A DNA stretch of 64,000 nt. It comes from Hordeum vulgare subsp. vulgare. Its lineage: Eukaryota; Streptophyta; Magnoliopsida; Poales; Poaceae. The notes under the pieces were generated by a model that searched no databases, was not told where the DNA came from, and saw only the letters and a program-made list of their open reading frames with translations. Below, piece by piece: positions 12,214 to 24,300 of this stretch (the first letter of the stretch is position 1; every line of letters starts with the position of its first letter). The stretch lies in NCBI RefSeq assembly GCF_904849725.1, contig NW_025422655.1, positions 1 through 64,000 on the forward strand, read 5' to 3'. Both the position numbers and the translations under genes were made by a program.

Positions 12214-14190
12214 ATGGACCACAAAGCTACTACCGCACTACGAGACCTAGAGCATATATTAGTCGAGGAAACAGCTGAGCCCAAGGCCCTGCCATTATCA
12301 CTTTTGGAGGACATCACAGGTCATTTCTCCGATGACATGGAAATTGGACGCGGTGGATTTGCAGTGGTTTATCAGGTATACATTCCAATATTGATTATGC
12401 TTGACTTGAAAATCCAGACCGATGCTAACACCTATGAGCAATAGGGGAAAGTTGCCGATAAGAAGGTTGCCGTGAAGAGGCTGTCAAAAGCTTATATGCA
12501 TGAAAAAGAATTTGACCAAGAGATTCAGTGCCTGATACGGGCAAAACACAAAAATGTAGTAAGATTCCTGGGATATTGTGATGACAGACAAAGAAATATG
12601 GAAAGATGCGACAAAAAACTTCTCATGGCAGATGTCCACCAAAGATTGATGTGCTTCGAGTATATGCCTAAAGGGAGTCTTGATAACTATATCAGTACGA
12701 CCATGTGGCCTCTAACTTTTCTCTTTATTTTCTTCATGTACTACAAATTGCGTAACGTGTCGTACAAGTATATAAGATTCATTATTCAAAAGTTAACACA
12801 TCAAGCATCTCAAATTATAAACCCGGTTTCTCCTCTCCCCTTGATAGATACACATCTTGAGTGGGAAACGTGCTACAAAATAATCAAAGGGATCTGCGAG
12901 GGCCTGCAATACCTTCATGACAACCGTATTATTCACTTGGATCTGAAACCCGCCAATATACTGCTCGACAATGACATGGTACCAAAAATAACTGATTTTG
13001 GCCTGTCAAGGTGCTTAGATGAAAATCAAAGCCAAGTGCTTACCAAAACTGTATCAGGAACAACGTAAGCTAGCAAACTCATCTTGAAAGCTCAGTCTAT
13101 ATGTGCTATGTGATTTAATTGTACTCTCTTTGTAGATTAATCGATCAGACCTTTATATTTTCATACAGGGGATATTTGGCCCCAGAACGTTTTCAAGGGA
13201 GTGGAATCAAACCCAGCGGTGACTTGTATAGTCTTGGTATTATTATCATGGAAATACTGACCGGACAGAAGGCGCATCAAACTATTGAGGATGTAAGAAC
13301 AATAATACGTGCCATTGTTAGAAAGATAAAAGCTCAATTTCCTTTGGCTAAGAAGGGTCAACTTTCTCCGCAAAAAAAAAAAAAGAAGGGTCGACTTGAA
13401 AATAGTTGTCACGCTTGTACTTCGCATATTTTCACTACATTTTAGTTTGAAATGTTGCATAGTATCGTTTTGAAAGCACACCTGTAAAATTACCATCTGC
13501 TAAGGTAAAACATCAACTTACTCCTTATGAGGAATCAATAGAAACTTAAAAGGTATACAGGTACCCATGTTTCTGAAGGTACAAAATGATAGTATTTAAA
13601 GAAACTTGGCACTACTACAAATGTGCAGGAACTATGGAAAGGAAAATGTCTTCCAAATAAATATAATCATATACTCCCTCCGTCCCAAAATAAGTGTCTT
13701 AAGCTTAGTACAATTTTATACAAGAGCTAGTACAAAGTTAAGACAGTTATTTTGGGACGGAGGGAGTAGGTTATTGTTTGCAAGAAGGACTTTGCATTTT
13801 ATTTGTACTTGTTCTGGTCAAATGTTGAAGTGTAATTTACATGGTCACAGATCCGACTTCAATTAATTGGGACATGGTTTACTTTTTAGAGAATTTTTCT
13901 GTTTGTTTGCTGCGTGAATGTATGTGGTCGGTATATACTATACATATTTTAGATTCCTATATGGAAAGATATTGCTGATCCATTTCATAGACCATAACTC
14001 ACCATTGCTATTCTTTTAGGTATTTGAAAGTTGGACTGATAGGTTGGAGAGATCACAACAAGACACAGTCTACGGACAAATACGTGTATGCTACGAGATA
14101 GCTTCAAATTGCACACAGTACCATCCAAAGGACAGACCAGCTAGTGCACAAGCCATAATTGACAGGCTTCACGAAATGGAGAGGATCCAG
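12214..14190 (+). CDS. Receptor-like (cytoplasmic) Ser/Thr protein kinase, non-RD, five exons
   Basis: A serine/threonine kinase that would phosphorylate proteins using ATP; related grass kinases act in signalling. Proposed exons are 12214-12375, 12445-12694, 12848-13064, 13169-13292 and 14020-14190. All have GT/AG borders and compatible phases, giving 308 codons. Motifs in order: glycine-rich loop [11 protein letters not shown] split by intron 1, VAVKRL with the ATP lysine, an [10 protein letters not shown] segment, [13 protein letters not shown], catalytic loop [16 protein letters not shown] in ITDFGLSRC, activation segment [28 protein letters not shown], and a final [23 protein letters not shown] block. 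The catalytic loop has L before D instead of R (non-RD). No signal peptide or membrane segment lies upstream in the window, so it is either cytoplasmic or missing its ectodomain. If exon 5 is not spliced, a stop follows two codons later (14197-14199). I cannot tell whether the gene is expressed. Confidence 0.8.
13674..13766. mobile_element. Stowaway MITE in kinase intron 4
   Basis: Inverted ends CTCCCTCCGTCCCAAAATAAG and CTTATTTTGGGACGGAGGGAG-type enclose 93 bp, flanked by TA on both sides. It lies inside the intron between 13292 and 14020, so the kinase reading frame is untouched. Confidence 0.92.
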
Positions 14191-14199
14191 GTATGTTGA

Positions 14200-15815
14200 A
14201 AATTTATTCCTTCAATTCCGAGTTACTACATATATATACCACTCGGATCCTTGCACTAGAACAATTTGTGCTGCTAGAGTATGGGCTTTGGTGCTTGAGG
14301 AACAGAGCCAGCAGTCCCATGACGCTACTTGCTTTAGTCGCACATCCTTGTTACAACACTGAAACCTTTTTCGCGGTAACTAGCCACTGGTAACTGGCTA
14401 CTAGTATTGTGCGCCTTATTACGAGTGGCGGCATGGGTCTGAACTTGCACACCACCAGTAAGTATTTGTGGATTTAATTTAAAAAATAGTGCAATTCATC
14501 CATACATCCACATATATACATGCAGTTCATCGATACATCCAACATAAATAAAGTTTATTCATCCAGTATACATACTGTGCCGTAATCCACTAGTCTCATG
14601 CGCCCGTCGCACGTCTTGTCTCCACCGCGCATAGAGGTCATCGTCTTCGTCGTTGCCGCACCTAGTGGTAATTCGTATGATTGATGATGCAAATAACTGC
14701 AGCAATGTCAGCCATATAATTGATGACGTAGATAATGCTTAAACTTTCATACAATGCCAAAAAGCTCCAATGAATACAACAATCTCGAGAACTAACAAGA
14801 CCAAAGTTTCCAAAGTTCTCTTCGCAATGCACAGCTAATGAAGCAAAGACAATATTGTACAAATAAATTATAACTAGAGGTTTCTTTGTCTAGAAAGAAA
14901 ATGGAACCAAAAATAAATCGGAAGCAAAAACACACAACGGTGCATGCAACATTAGCTAAGTGTAAACCCATTAGCATCATGGTTGTCAACATCAGAGAAA
15001 GAGGTGCTAGCACATGGATCTACAAAACAAACATGACACCCCTTTACCGTGAAATCACAGATAATATCAAGAAAAATTATTGCAAGAACAACATACATGG
15101 AAATAGTTTAGTAATAAGGTAACTAATAACAGAAAATAGAGGAAAAATTATTGCAAGAACAACATACATGGAAATAGTTTAGTAATAAGGTAAGTAATAA
15201 CAGAAAATAGAGGCTATGAGAAAAGGAAAAAAAACACAATATAACAGACTAAGGATGCAATGGGGATTTCTTTCAAGCATATTATTAGTAGAACACGTTT
15301 AAACAAAAGACGTTAAGTGGAAGAAATAATATGGGGACTGGATTTGAGTGTGATCATTGGACTAAAACAACAACCACCGGAGATCACCTAACCAGCAAGC
15401 AAACAAGAGAGCAAGATATCACTGGTCATTGAGATAACACTGGGGTAAATCATCCAACCCCTTGTAAAGTGGAGCAAATCATCCAATCCCCCATGAATAT
15501 TCTGGATTTAATCTGTATAATTGTACAAACATGATGTTACAATCCATGAATGAGGAAAAAATAATTTATACGTACAAGAGATTTCCATATTGAGTCAAGC
15601 AAGTATGTATGAATTTGAGCGGAGAGCGGCCAGCGATGGGGTAGGGGGAGCGGTGGGCTACGGGGAGGCTCTTTTTTTTATGATGTGGGGAGGCTCCTTC
15701 TTTTGGCGGAGCGGAGCGGCGACGGCTCGATTTGGCTCTTTTTTTCTTTTTTTTTGGAACTGGCGCCTGTAGCGCCCTCCTCTTGGACCGGCCCATGTAG
15801 AGTGTGTTTGATCAT
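14200..15815. other. Gene-poor interval downstream of the kinase
   Basis: No further kinase exon or other gene is recognised. A 71 bp tandem duplication lies at 15071-15212 (units start GAAAAATTATTGCAAGAACA). The stretch 15600-15790 is GC-richer but shows only low-complexity ORFs. Confidence 0.5.
15071..15212. repeat. 71 bp tandem duplication
   Basis: Two adjacent units starting GAAAAATTATTGCAAGAACA (15071 and 15142) are almost identical. Confidence 0.9.
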
Positions 15816-16465
15816 TAAAAAACTACGAGAAACTGGAAAACGAAAAATTCATGAATTCAAAAATACTCATACAGTTTTAAAAGTTAACAAACTTCAAATA
15901 ACTTCATGATTTTGTAAAAAAGTTCATCGAATTATAGAAAGAGTTCACTCAAAATTGATTTTGAAAAAAAACAATGTTTTTTTCAAAAAGTTCATTGATC
16001 TTGAAAAACTGAAAGCAATTCATTAAATCTGAGAAAATATCACTTACTTTGAAAAAATTTCATAGAAATTCAAAAAATGTTCATGTTTTTTTTAAAAAGT
16101 TCATCATATTCGAATAAACTTCATCAGTTAGAAAAGAAAGTTCATCCAATTTCAAAAAAATCATTAAATTTGATAAAAGTTCATAGAAACTCAAAAAAAC
16201 TTCATGTATATTTAAAAAAGTTCATCGTATTTGAATAAACTTCATCAGTTAGAAAAAAAGTTCATCCAATTTAAAAAAATTCATTAAATTTGATAAAAGT
16301 TCATAGAAATTCAGAAAAAGTTCATGTATATTGAAAAAAGTTCATCGTATTCGAATAAACTTCATCAGTTAGAAAAGAAAGTTCATTCAATTTTAAAAAA
16401 ATCATTAAATTTGATAAAAGTTGATAAAAATTCAAAAAAACTTCATGTATATTTAAAAAAGTTCA
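15816..16465. repeat. AT-rich tandem array, units of about 120 bp
   Basis: Units share AAACTTCATCAGTTAGAAAA and GTTCATCCAATTT; landmarks recur at 16121, 16242 and 16362. The left part (15830-16080) is a more diverged version built from GTTCAT...AAAAA words. Such GTTCAT-rich arrays occur inside DNA transposons of Triticeae, but I see no terminal repeats to define an element. Confidence 0.75.
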
Positions 16466-17357
16466 TCAATAGAAAAAAAATCACGTAATTGCCGACACTT
16501 CATCAAAAAAGGAAAGCAAAGAAAAAAAGAAAGAATAGAAAGCAAAAAAATAGGAAACGAAAAAATAAGAGAAAAGAATGAATAAAAGGCATATAGGTTA
16601 AAACTAGCAAAAGGGCCCATGCGTTGCAACGGGATAAAGAAATACCACACGGCACACGCTCTTAATTTATAAAAAATGTCTATAATTTGAGAATTTATAG
16701 TTACGATACAAATAAAGATGGTCTTATCCTACAAAAATGCAGTTCAAAATTTCACAGGTCTTCTATTTTAACACGGCTTGCATGTAGATTTAATACGTAC
16801 AAAGAATCAGTCAAGTGACATTCAGTTTCATCTCTAATCCTGATTTTGTTGACGTGTTCATCCCCAACCCGGATGAGTACCGGTATGAAAGAAAGACGAA
16901 TAATGACTTATTTATTAAGATTGCACCCTAGATAGTATTTTTATTAAATGTTTAACAGATAAAATAATATCATATTTAAATTCTACATATTTTTTTAATC
17001 AAATTCCATGTATAATATCTTAAATTTGGAGTTACGGTTTAAAAGATATGCGTATTTAAAAAAATATTTAATATATAGTACGAGTTTAATGTCATAAACA
17101 GTAACGACTTTTTTGTAAAATCACCTCAATGGGTTTTCTGACGGAAGCAATAGCCTCTTTATTATTAGATAAAGATACTAGCACAACCGTGCTTGTTTGT
17201 TGGCGGGATGGTTACACTAGCCAACCTTCCCGTGGCATTTATGATCAGAGGATCTCCCAGATTCCTGTGGCTTTTTTATGTGGTATTAGTGAATATGACT
17301 GTGCGTTACGATGGGAAATAACAAAACTATGCACGCTAAAAATAACTCATCCATTGA
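16466..17357. other. AT-rich interval, no gene
   Basis: At about 16603-16632 there is a motif (GGGCCCATGCGTTGCAACGGG) that I remember as recurrent in grass repeats, but I cannot classify it. A 79-codon ORF at 17129 has no recognisable motif. Nothing else is supported. Confidence 0.4.
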
Positions 17358-17886
17358 TGCGGTTATAGTCCTAGGGTAGGGTCATAGGCCTGTCCTATAG
17401 GTCCTACCCAAAGACTACCCTTCATAGAAGACAATGCTCTTAGACAGTTACGACTGAACTAAAGACTTCCCCATCATCACGTCGGTGACGAGCACTCGGA
17501 GCGTATTTAACGTACCGACTGGATTCCACTCTGTACCTCGTAACCTCCCAGGAGGGCAACGGTCATACGTTTTCATACACCATTATTAACATTTAAGGCG
17601 TACGTTACCTGTAACATATGCATTTAATCACCACTATTTCACCCCTATCCACCGGGCCATTATGAAGGGCGGCGCACTCTATATAAGCCGCCCTTCCCCA
17701 CTGGTGCAGGGATTGACATTTACTGTAATCCTATATTCCACTCGACGCTAAGTTCCCAAGAGCACTGAGACGTAGGGCTTTTACCTCCACCGTAGAGGGC
17801 CTGAACTCATACATCCTCGCTGTAGCTAAGGCTCTGCCCATCCTTTCGTACCCTACACATCTACTTTCAGACTTATACCCACGACA
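17358..17886 (+). repeat. 5' LTR of the Gypsy element (left border approximate)
   Basis: The right end CCACGACA is fixed by the PBS two bases downstream. A TATA box (TATATAAG, 17680-17687) lies about 200 bp before the end, as expected for an LTR promoter. The left end is placed at a TG near the start of a CCTAGGGTAGGGTCATAGG stretch, but it could lie up to about 80 bp further right. Confidence 0.6.
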
Positions 17887-17888
17887 GT

Positions 17889-17906
17889 TGGCGCCCACCG
17901 TGGGGC
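17889..17906 (+). promoter_or_regulatory. Primer binding site of the Gypsy element
   Basis: TGGCGCCCACCGTGGGGC starts two bases after the LTR end. This is the usual position and sequence type for tRNA priming in grass Gypsy elements. Confidence 0.85.
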
Positions 17907-17953
17907 AGGCGTCTAAGCGACTTCCGGCGAGTTTGCGACTTCATCTTTTCATC

Positions 17954-20900
17954 ATGTCGTCCGGCGGAGATTTGTGCATGGGTCATGAGATCCTCTTCGG
18001 CGCATTCTCCTTCATCGTCGACGATTCGGCATGGCTTCGGGATGCGCCCCTCGATGTCGAGGCGCTACCCAGTCGCGGGGCTACGCACTTCCGTGCCAGT
18101 TCCCGCGGCGTCCTTCTTCTCCAGCAATCGGCCCCGGTGTCGATCTTCGCCCCCGTCACGCGCCGCAACAAGCGGTCCCGCCGTCCGCGGCTCCAGCGTT
18201 GGGTGCGACACGCCCAAGCGCGACAGAACGCGTCCTCTCAAGTGGCGGTCCTCGATTCGGTTGTGGTCGCGCCGCCGTCCCAGTGCTTGGACTCAATTCC
18301 GACCGAGTTACCTTCCGAGTACTTGGGTCGCGGGCCTGCAGCCAAAGTTCTCATGGCCGATTCCCATGAAAGTCCCCTCCAAACTGGTCCGAACGAGCAT
18401 GAGGTCGGCGAATCATCCGGCGCTCGTCGTCAACACCACCGTTCTGCCAGTCGATGCACTCACCAGAGCAACGTCGAGGTGTTCCGCACACTCGTCCTCA
18501 ACCTGGCTGCCGTTGCCAAGATAGCCGATTCCCTCCAACCGACTGATTCAGAGGCTGGTAGAGGGATCGAGCAGATCTGTGCCCTGTTGCATACGGCGCA
18601 ACAGCAAAATTCGGCGGTCTTCCAGTCGCACAACAGGATCCACAACAGTTCTGTTCACGCGAACACGCATCGGTCGGTTTTCAGCCCCGACTCTCATCAG
18701 CGACGCAAAGGGGGCAGCCGTTCCAGGAATCCCGAACACCGTCGCCGTTCGCGCACCCCTCTGCGGGGTGGGCCTTACGGGCCCCGGAGATGACCAGGTC
18801 GCCATGAAACATCTCCCCCTGATGCTCGACTGCTCGACGCGAGCTTGGCTGAACCAGTTCGCTCCGTCAAGCATCTACAGCTGGGCAGATCTGTCCCGAG
18901 TCTTCATCAAGACCTCCGAGGGTACGTGCAAGCGCCCTGCTGGTCTCGTGGAGCTCCAACACTGTGTCCAGAAGCAGAACGAGCCCCTGCGCGATTTCAT
19001 CCAGCGCTGGACGACCCTCTACCACACGGTGGAGAACGTCATAGAGCACCAAGCTGTTGGGGAACGTCGCAAGGGAAACAAAAAATTTCCTACGCGCACG
19101 AAGACCTATCATGGTGATGTCCATCTACGAGAGGGGATGAGTGATCTACGTACCCTTGTAGACCGTACAACAGAAGCGTTAGAGAACGCGGTTGATGTAG
19201 TGGAACGTCCTCACGTCCCTCGATCCGCCCCGCGAACAATCCCGCGACCAGTCCCACGATCTAGTACCGAACGGACGACACCTCCGCGTTCAGCACACGT
19301 ACAGCTCGACGATGATCTCGGCCTTCTTGATCCAGCAAGAGAGACGGAGAGGTAGAAGAGTTCTCCGGCAGCGTGACGGCGCTCCGGAGGTTGGTGATGA
19401 CCTTGTCTCAGCAGGGCTCCGCCCGAGCTCCGCAGAAACGCGATCTAGAGGAAAAACCGTGGAGGTATGTGGTCGGGCTGCTGTGGGAAAGTCGTCTCAA
19501 ATCAGCCCTAATTGCTCCATATGTATAGGAGGAGGGAGGGGAGGCTTTCCTTGGGGCTCAAGGAGCCCCAAGGGCTGCGCCACCAAGGGGGGAGAAGTCC
19601 TCCTCCAATCCTAGTCCAACTAGGATTGGAAAGTGGAGTCCTTCTCTCCTTTCCCACCTCCTTTTTTCTTCTTTTCTCTTTGATTTCTTATCCTTGGCGC
19701 ATAGGGCCCTTTTGGGCTGTCCCACCAGCCCACTAAGGGCTGGTGCGCCACCCTCATAGCCTATGGGCTTCCCCGGGGTGGGTTGCCCCCTCCGGTGAAC
19801 TCCCGGAACCCATTCGTCATTCCCGGTAACTCCGAAAACCTTCCGGTAATCAAATGAGGTCATCCTATATATCAATCTTCGTTTCCGGACCATTCCGGAA
19901 ACCCCCGTGACGTCCGTGATCTCATCCGGGACTCCGAACAACATTCGGTAACCAACCATATAACTCAAATACGCATAAAACAACGTCGAACCTTAAGTGT
20001 GCAGACCCTGCGGGTTCGAGAACTATGTAGACATGACCCGAGAGACTCCTCGGCCAATATCCAATAGCGGGACCTGGATGCCCATATTGGATCCTACATA
20101 TTCTACGAAGATCTTATCGTTTGAACCTCAGTGCCAAGGATTCATATAATTCCGTATGTTATTCCCTTTGTCCTTCGGTATGTTACTTGCCCGAGATTTG
20201 ATCGTCAGTATCCGCATACCTATTTCAATCTCGTTTACCGGCAAGTCTCTTTACTCGTTCCGTAACACAAGATCCCGCAACTTACACTAAGTCACATTGC
20301 TTGCAAGGCTTGTGTGTGATGTTGTATTACCGAGTGGGCCCCGAGATACCTCTCCGTCACACGGAGTGACAAATCCCAGTCTTGATCCATACTAACTCAA
20401 CTAACACCTTCGGAGATACCTGTAGAGCATCTTTATAGTCACCCAGTTACGTTGCGACGTTTGATACACACAAAGCATTCCTCCGGTGTCAGTGAGTTAT
20501 ATGATCTCATGGTCACAGGAATAAATACTTGACACGCAGAAAACAGTAGCAACAAAATGACACGATCAACATGCTACGTCTATTAGTTTGGGTCTAGTCC
20601 ATCACGTGATTATCCTAATGACGTGATCCAGTTATCAAGCAACAACACCTTGTTCATAATCAGAAGACACTGACTATCTTTGATCAACTGGCTAGCCAAC
20701 TAGAGGCTTGCTAGGGACGGTGTTTTGTCTATGTATCCACACATGTAAATGAGTCTTCATTCAATACAATTATAGCATGGATAATAAACGATTATCTTGA
20801 TACAGGAATTATAATAATAACTATATTTATTATTGCCTCTAGGGCATAATTCCAACACAAGCAGTCTGCGCCTTCAAGGCAGGCGTGCGGTACAGAGATC

Positions 20901-21340
20901 TGTACCTCAAGTTCGGTCGGACAGGCGACATCTCCATGAGCAAGATGATGGAGATAGCCACACGCTATGCAAATGGCGAAGAAGAGGACCGCATACGTAG
21001 CGGCAAGCATAAGGCAGTCGCCGACGGAGATGGGAACAGCAATCGGGAGCAGAAGCAGAAAGCTCCATCCACTCCGCAAGCAGATGCAGCAGCCGTCACG
21101 AATGCCAAGTTCAAGGGCAAGGGGAAAGCTCAGTATACCCCCAAGAAGAAACAATTCGGAAACTCCGTCCTGTATCAGCCGTGTCCAATACACACGAAGA
21201 TGGACGAAGAAGGCAATCCCATATTCCCGAAGCATACCACTCGGCAGTGTCGCCTCCTGATCCAAGGATTCAGCGAAGGGCAGCCGAGTGAAAAGCATAA
21301 CGAGCAGGATGATGAGGACAAGGAGGATCCGTTCCCCCAA
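17954..21340 (+). pseudogene. Gypsy gag, frame-shifted and interrupted by a solo LTR
   Basis: Gag is the structural protein that packages the element RNA. The ATG at 17954 (MSSGGDLCMGHEIL) opens a frame that ends at 18793. Between about 18579 and 18793 the coding frame shifts to the one containing WLNQFAPSSIYSWADLSRVF and the retrotransposon gag signature LRDFIQRWTTLYH. The gag is then split at 19054 by a solo LTR and resumes at 20863. If the LTR and one 5 bp duplication are ignored, the codons continue in the same frame into YRDLYLKFGRTGDISMSKMM and a basic region with CPIHTK. The C-terminal part is fused in frame to protease. The frameshift and the insertion make it non-functional. Confidence 0.85.
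19055..20857 (-). mobile_element. BARE1/WIS/Angela-type copia solo LTR 1
   Basis: The plus strand starts TGTTGGGGAACGTCGCA and ends GGGCATAATTCCAACA; read on the minus strand this is the start and end of the BARE1/WIS/Angela LTR. It is 1803 bp. The 5 bp target duplication CAAGC is present at 19050-19054 and 20858-20862. No PBS, PPT or internal coding sequence is attached, so it is a solo LTR left by recombination between two LTRs. ORFs inside it have no coding meaning. Confidence 0.95.
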
Positions 21341-24300
21341 GTCCATGCTACATTGATGATTTTTGCTGACGTGGAAAGCAAGAGTCGACTGAAGCTGGTG
21401 AATAGGGAGGTGAACATGGTAACCCCAACCAACCCCACGTTCCTGTCTCAGACTGCGATCACCTTTGATCAGTCGGAACATCTGGCACACGTGCCCACCC
21501 CAGGGAGGCAAGCTCTGGTCGTCAACCCGGTGGTGGAAGGAGTCCGACTGCGCAAAGTCCTCATGGACGGCGGCAGCGGCTTGAACATCATGTACGCCGA
21601 CACTCTCAAGGGGATGGGTATTCCAATGTCCAAACTTAGCGAGAGCAGCATGCAGTTCCACGGAGTCGTCCCAGGACGAAAGGCCAAGTCACTCGGCCAG
21701 ATCGCGTTGGACGTCGTTTTCGGCTCCGACAAGAACTTGCGCAAGGAAAAGCTGACATTAGAGGTGGTGGACTTCCAGAGTGCATACCATGCGATTCTGG
21801 GCCATCCGGCGTATGCGCGTTTGATGGCCCGTCCATGTTACGTGTATTTGAAGCTGAAGATGCCGGGTCCCAAAGGTGTGATCACGGTCACAGGCAATCG
21901 GCAGCGGGCCAAGGAGTGTCTGCAGCAGGGGTCGAGGATTGCCGATCAACAGATGGCTATCCTCGAGTTGGATGAGTACAAGAAGACCGCCGACCCCGCT
22001 GACTTGATGCGTTCGAAGATGCAAGCTTCGGAGTCCGCATTCCAGTCGGTAGGAGACACGAAGAAAGTCAACATCCACCCGACGGACGACGCCGCTGCCC
22101 CGACGGACATCTCCACCACCCTTGATCCAAAATAGGAAGCTGAGCTCATCCAATTCCTCCGTGAGAACTGGGACATTTTCGCATGGAAGCCCGCTGACAT
22201 GCCAGGTGTACCCAGGGAGTTGGCTGAGCACCAACTACATGTGGATCCTGCTTCTCGGCCCGTCTGAGAACGCCTGCATCGGTCCGCCGCGCACAAAAGG
22301 AAGGCAATCGGAGAGGAGGTGGCTAAACTTTTGGCAGCCAACTTCATTCGCGAGGTACACCACTCAGAGTGGCTCGCCAATGTTGTCATGGTGCCCAAGA
22401 AGGACAAGTCTCTCCGTATGTGCATCGATTTCAAGCATCTCAATAAGGTCTGCCCGAAAGATCATTTCCCGCTCCCCCGCATTGATCAAATTGTTGATCC
22501 GACTGCGGGCTACGAACGTTTATCATTCCCTGATGCCTATTCGGGCTATCATCAGATCCGTCCGTATGGTCAGGATGAATTAAAAACAACCTTCATCACC
22601 CCATTCGGGTGTTTCTGCTACATCACTATGCCATTCGGTTTGAAGAATGCAGGAGCAACTTTTATGCGCATGATCCAAAAATGCCTCCTTGACCAGATCG
22701 GTCGAAATGTGGAGGCGTATATGGACGATATCGTAGTCAAGTCACACAAAGGTTCCGACCTGCTGACTGACTTGGCAGAAACATTCGCCAACCTACGTAG
22801 GTACGATATCAAGCTCAACCCAGCCAAGTGTTCATTCGGCGTTCCCAGTGGGAAGTTACTCGGTTTCTTCGTTTCCGAACGAGGGATCGATGTCAACCCC
22901 GAAAAGATCGGGACCATCATCCGAATGGAGCGGCCGGTCAGAATACATGATGTTCAAAGGCTCACAGGTTGCCTAGCGGCTTTGAGCAGGTTTATCGCTC
23001 GACTCGGCGAGAAGGCGTTACCTCTGTACCGACTCATGAAGAAATCAGATACTTTCGAGTGGACAGACGAAGCCCAAATTGCATTCGACGACCTCAAAAC
23101 CCTGCTTTCCACCCAGCCGGTTCTTACTGCCCCGCTCAGTAAAGAACCCCTTCTTCTGTACATCGCGGCTACAAATCAAGTCGTCAGCACTGTTCTCACA
23201 GTCGAGCGCGAAGAAGAAGGCAAAGCGTACAAGGTTCAGCGGCCAATATATTATGTCTCCGAAGTCCTCACTCCTTCCAAGTAGAGGTATCCCCATTATC
23301 AAAAGCTTATTTATGGGATCCACATGACTACAAATAAGGTGGCTCATTATTTGCAAGACCACTCGGTGTCTGTCATATCTGATGCTCCGTTGTCGGAAAT
23401 CCTCCACAATCGGGACGCATCAGGCCGAGTGGCGAAGTGGGCAATGGAGATGTTATACTGCGACATCAAGTTCGAAGCCAAGAAGGCTATAAAGTCTCAA
23501 GCTCTGGCTGACTTCATAGCAGAATGGGTAGAACAACAGCAACCGACTCACATCTACTCGGCTCATTGGACCATGTTCTTCGATGGGTCCAAGATGTTGA
23601 ATGGCTCCGTCGCTGGCGTAGTGATCATATCGCCAAAAGGTGATAAACTCAAGTATGTGTTGCAGATACATTTTGATTCTTCCAACAACGAGGCAGAGTA
23701 CGAAGCTCTTCTTTACGGATTGTGCATGGCCATCACACTCGGCGTCCATCGCCTGATGGTCTATGGCGACTCGGATTTGGTGGTTAATCAAGTGATGAAG
23801 GAGTGGGTTGTAAGGAACCCCACCATGACTGCATACTGCAACGCAGTAAGGAAGCTCGAGAAGAAGTTTGAAGGTCTGGAACTTCACCATGTTCCCCGAC
23901 TGAAAAACCAAGCGGCAGATGAATTGGCGAAACTTGGATCCACTCGGAGACCGGTCCCGAGTGATGTCTGCCTCGAGCACCTACACCTCCCCTCAGTAAA
24001 AGAAGATCCTTTTACAGAGGAACCAGTACAACCGAAGAGCTCAACAGATCCGACTGAAGTCGAGGTCACTGCTGTGGTTGATTTGATCATGGAGATTCTT
24101 GCTCTCATCCCCGAATGGACTGTGTCGTTCATTGCGTACATCCTGAGGCAAGAGTTACCAGAAGACGAAGTCCAAGCTAGGCAGATCGTCCGCAGATCGA
24201 AGTCCTTCACCGTCATTGATGGACAGTTGTACAGGGAAAGTGTTTCAGGCGTCTTTCAGCGGTACATCTCCCATGAGGAGGGACAGTTAATCTTGGAGGA

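Noticed and set aside
19312..19983. ORFs inside the solo LTR, such as the 141-codon one on the minus strand
   Set aside because: They lie entirely within a BARE1/Angela LTR, which is non-coding, and are not preserved in the second LTR copy.
20792..21661. 289-codon minus-strand ORF
   Set aside because: Antisense of the Gypsy gag-pol frame, which carries clear motifs on the plus strand.
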